Source of the DNA: Zoopage sp. CT-All
Taxonomy: Eukaryota > Zoopagomycota > Zoopagomycetes > Zoopagales > Zoopagaceae
Length of the DNA: 33,314 nucleotides
Reading direction: 5' to 3'
NCBI GenBank assembly: GCA_004114245.1
Contig: QZWS01000052.1
Span: forward strand, 1-33,314
The translations under genes were made by a program, and so were the position numbers. The notes below the pieces were generated by a model that saw only the letters and a program-made list of their open reading frames with translations, was not told the origin of the DNA and made no database searches. Below, piece by piece: positions 33,263 through 33,314 of the stretch (its first letter is position 1; each line of letters starts with the position of its first letter).

Positions 33263-33314
33263 TCTGCAACAACCAGGCCTGATCGACCAATGAAAGGCAC
33301 GGAAGGGGTGGTTA
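33263..33314 (-). repeat. Right inverted arm (52 bp, reaches window end)
   Basis: It is the exact reverse complement of 32609-32660 and is cut by the end of the window, so the full arm is longer or ends just outside. Confidence 0.9.

Larger units (their letters stand above)
32589..33314. mobile_element. Terminal-inverted-repeat element (DNA transposon or MITE), cut by window end
   Basis: The stretch 32609-32660 (TAACCACCCCTTCCGTGCCT...) is the exact reverse complement of 33263-33314, giving 52-bp inverted arms without mismatch; the right arm reaches the last base, so its true end lies outside. Inside lies a diverged direct copy of the left end: 32589-32745 resembles 33083-33240, both starting AATGGGCCATATCA. 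The internal space of about 600 bp has no transposase motif, so the element is non-autonomous or degraded. Target-site duplication cannot be judged. Confidence 0.75.

Noticed and set aside
33142-33282. 46-codon plus-strand frame inside the internal repeat
   Set aside because: The related left copy has a stop in the same frame, and differences show no third-position bias, so coding function is unlikely.

Overview
The window reads as nuclear DNA of a filamentous fungus. Protein-coding genes are closely spaced on both strands. They are cut by GT-AG introns mostly 75-125 bp long, with longer ones in the ribosomal protein, eIF2B-delta, E3-ligase and DBP2 genes. Many gaps carry poly(A)/poly(T) tracts. 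Protein sequence and the intron-rich choline-transporter-like gene suggest an early-diverging fungus such as Mortierellomycota/Mucoromycota; that placement is inference. One scaffold gap of ten Ns lies at 18163-18172.

Left third (1-14 kb): a truncated Ala/Glu/Thr-rich protein (1-380, minus) and a gene-poor stretch come first. A ribosome and translation cluster follows: RRP1 (minus) diverging from RPS15/uS19 (plus), RPL26/uL24 (minus) diverging from ESF1 (plus), then GCD2/eIF2B-delta (minus), which diverges from a small LYR-like protein (plus). Two successive divergent pairs each join a ribosomal protein gene to a nucleolar rRNA-processing factor, which suggests shared growth control.

Middle (14-23 kb): a UBE3D/Ipa1-type E2-binding E3 ligase and a single-pass membrane protein with a Pro-rich tail, both minus, precede the gap. 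The gap is flanked by a signature of mis-scaffolding. A gene-poor 1.9 kb follows, then a Cdc1/Ted1/PGAP5-family metallophosphoesterase (minus) of GPI-anchor remodelling.

Right third (23-33 kb): the DEAD-box helicase DBP2 has an 866-bp intron splitting helicase motif V, where the long autoregulatory intron of yeast DBP2 is reported to lie. A tandem CCCH zinc-finger protein, a doubtful small ORF, a 13-exon choline-transporter-like (CTL/SLC44) membrane protein and a small secreted four-cysteine protein follow, all minus. The right edge holds a repeat with 52-bp perfect inverted arms and an internal diverged direct repeat, probably a terminal-inverted-repeat DNA transposon or MITE cut by the window end.

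Exon-intron structures were assembled by hand from splice signals, reading phase and family conservation. All joins given keep frame. I found no convincing tRNA, rRNA or CRISPR. No wholly new system is evident. The most unusual points are the DBP2 intron, the paired RP/ribosome-biogenesis promoters, a CCCH finger with reversed spacing, the terminal-repeat element and the scaffolding artefact.
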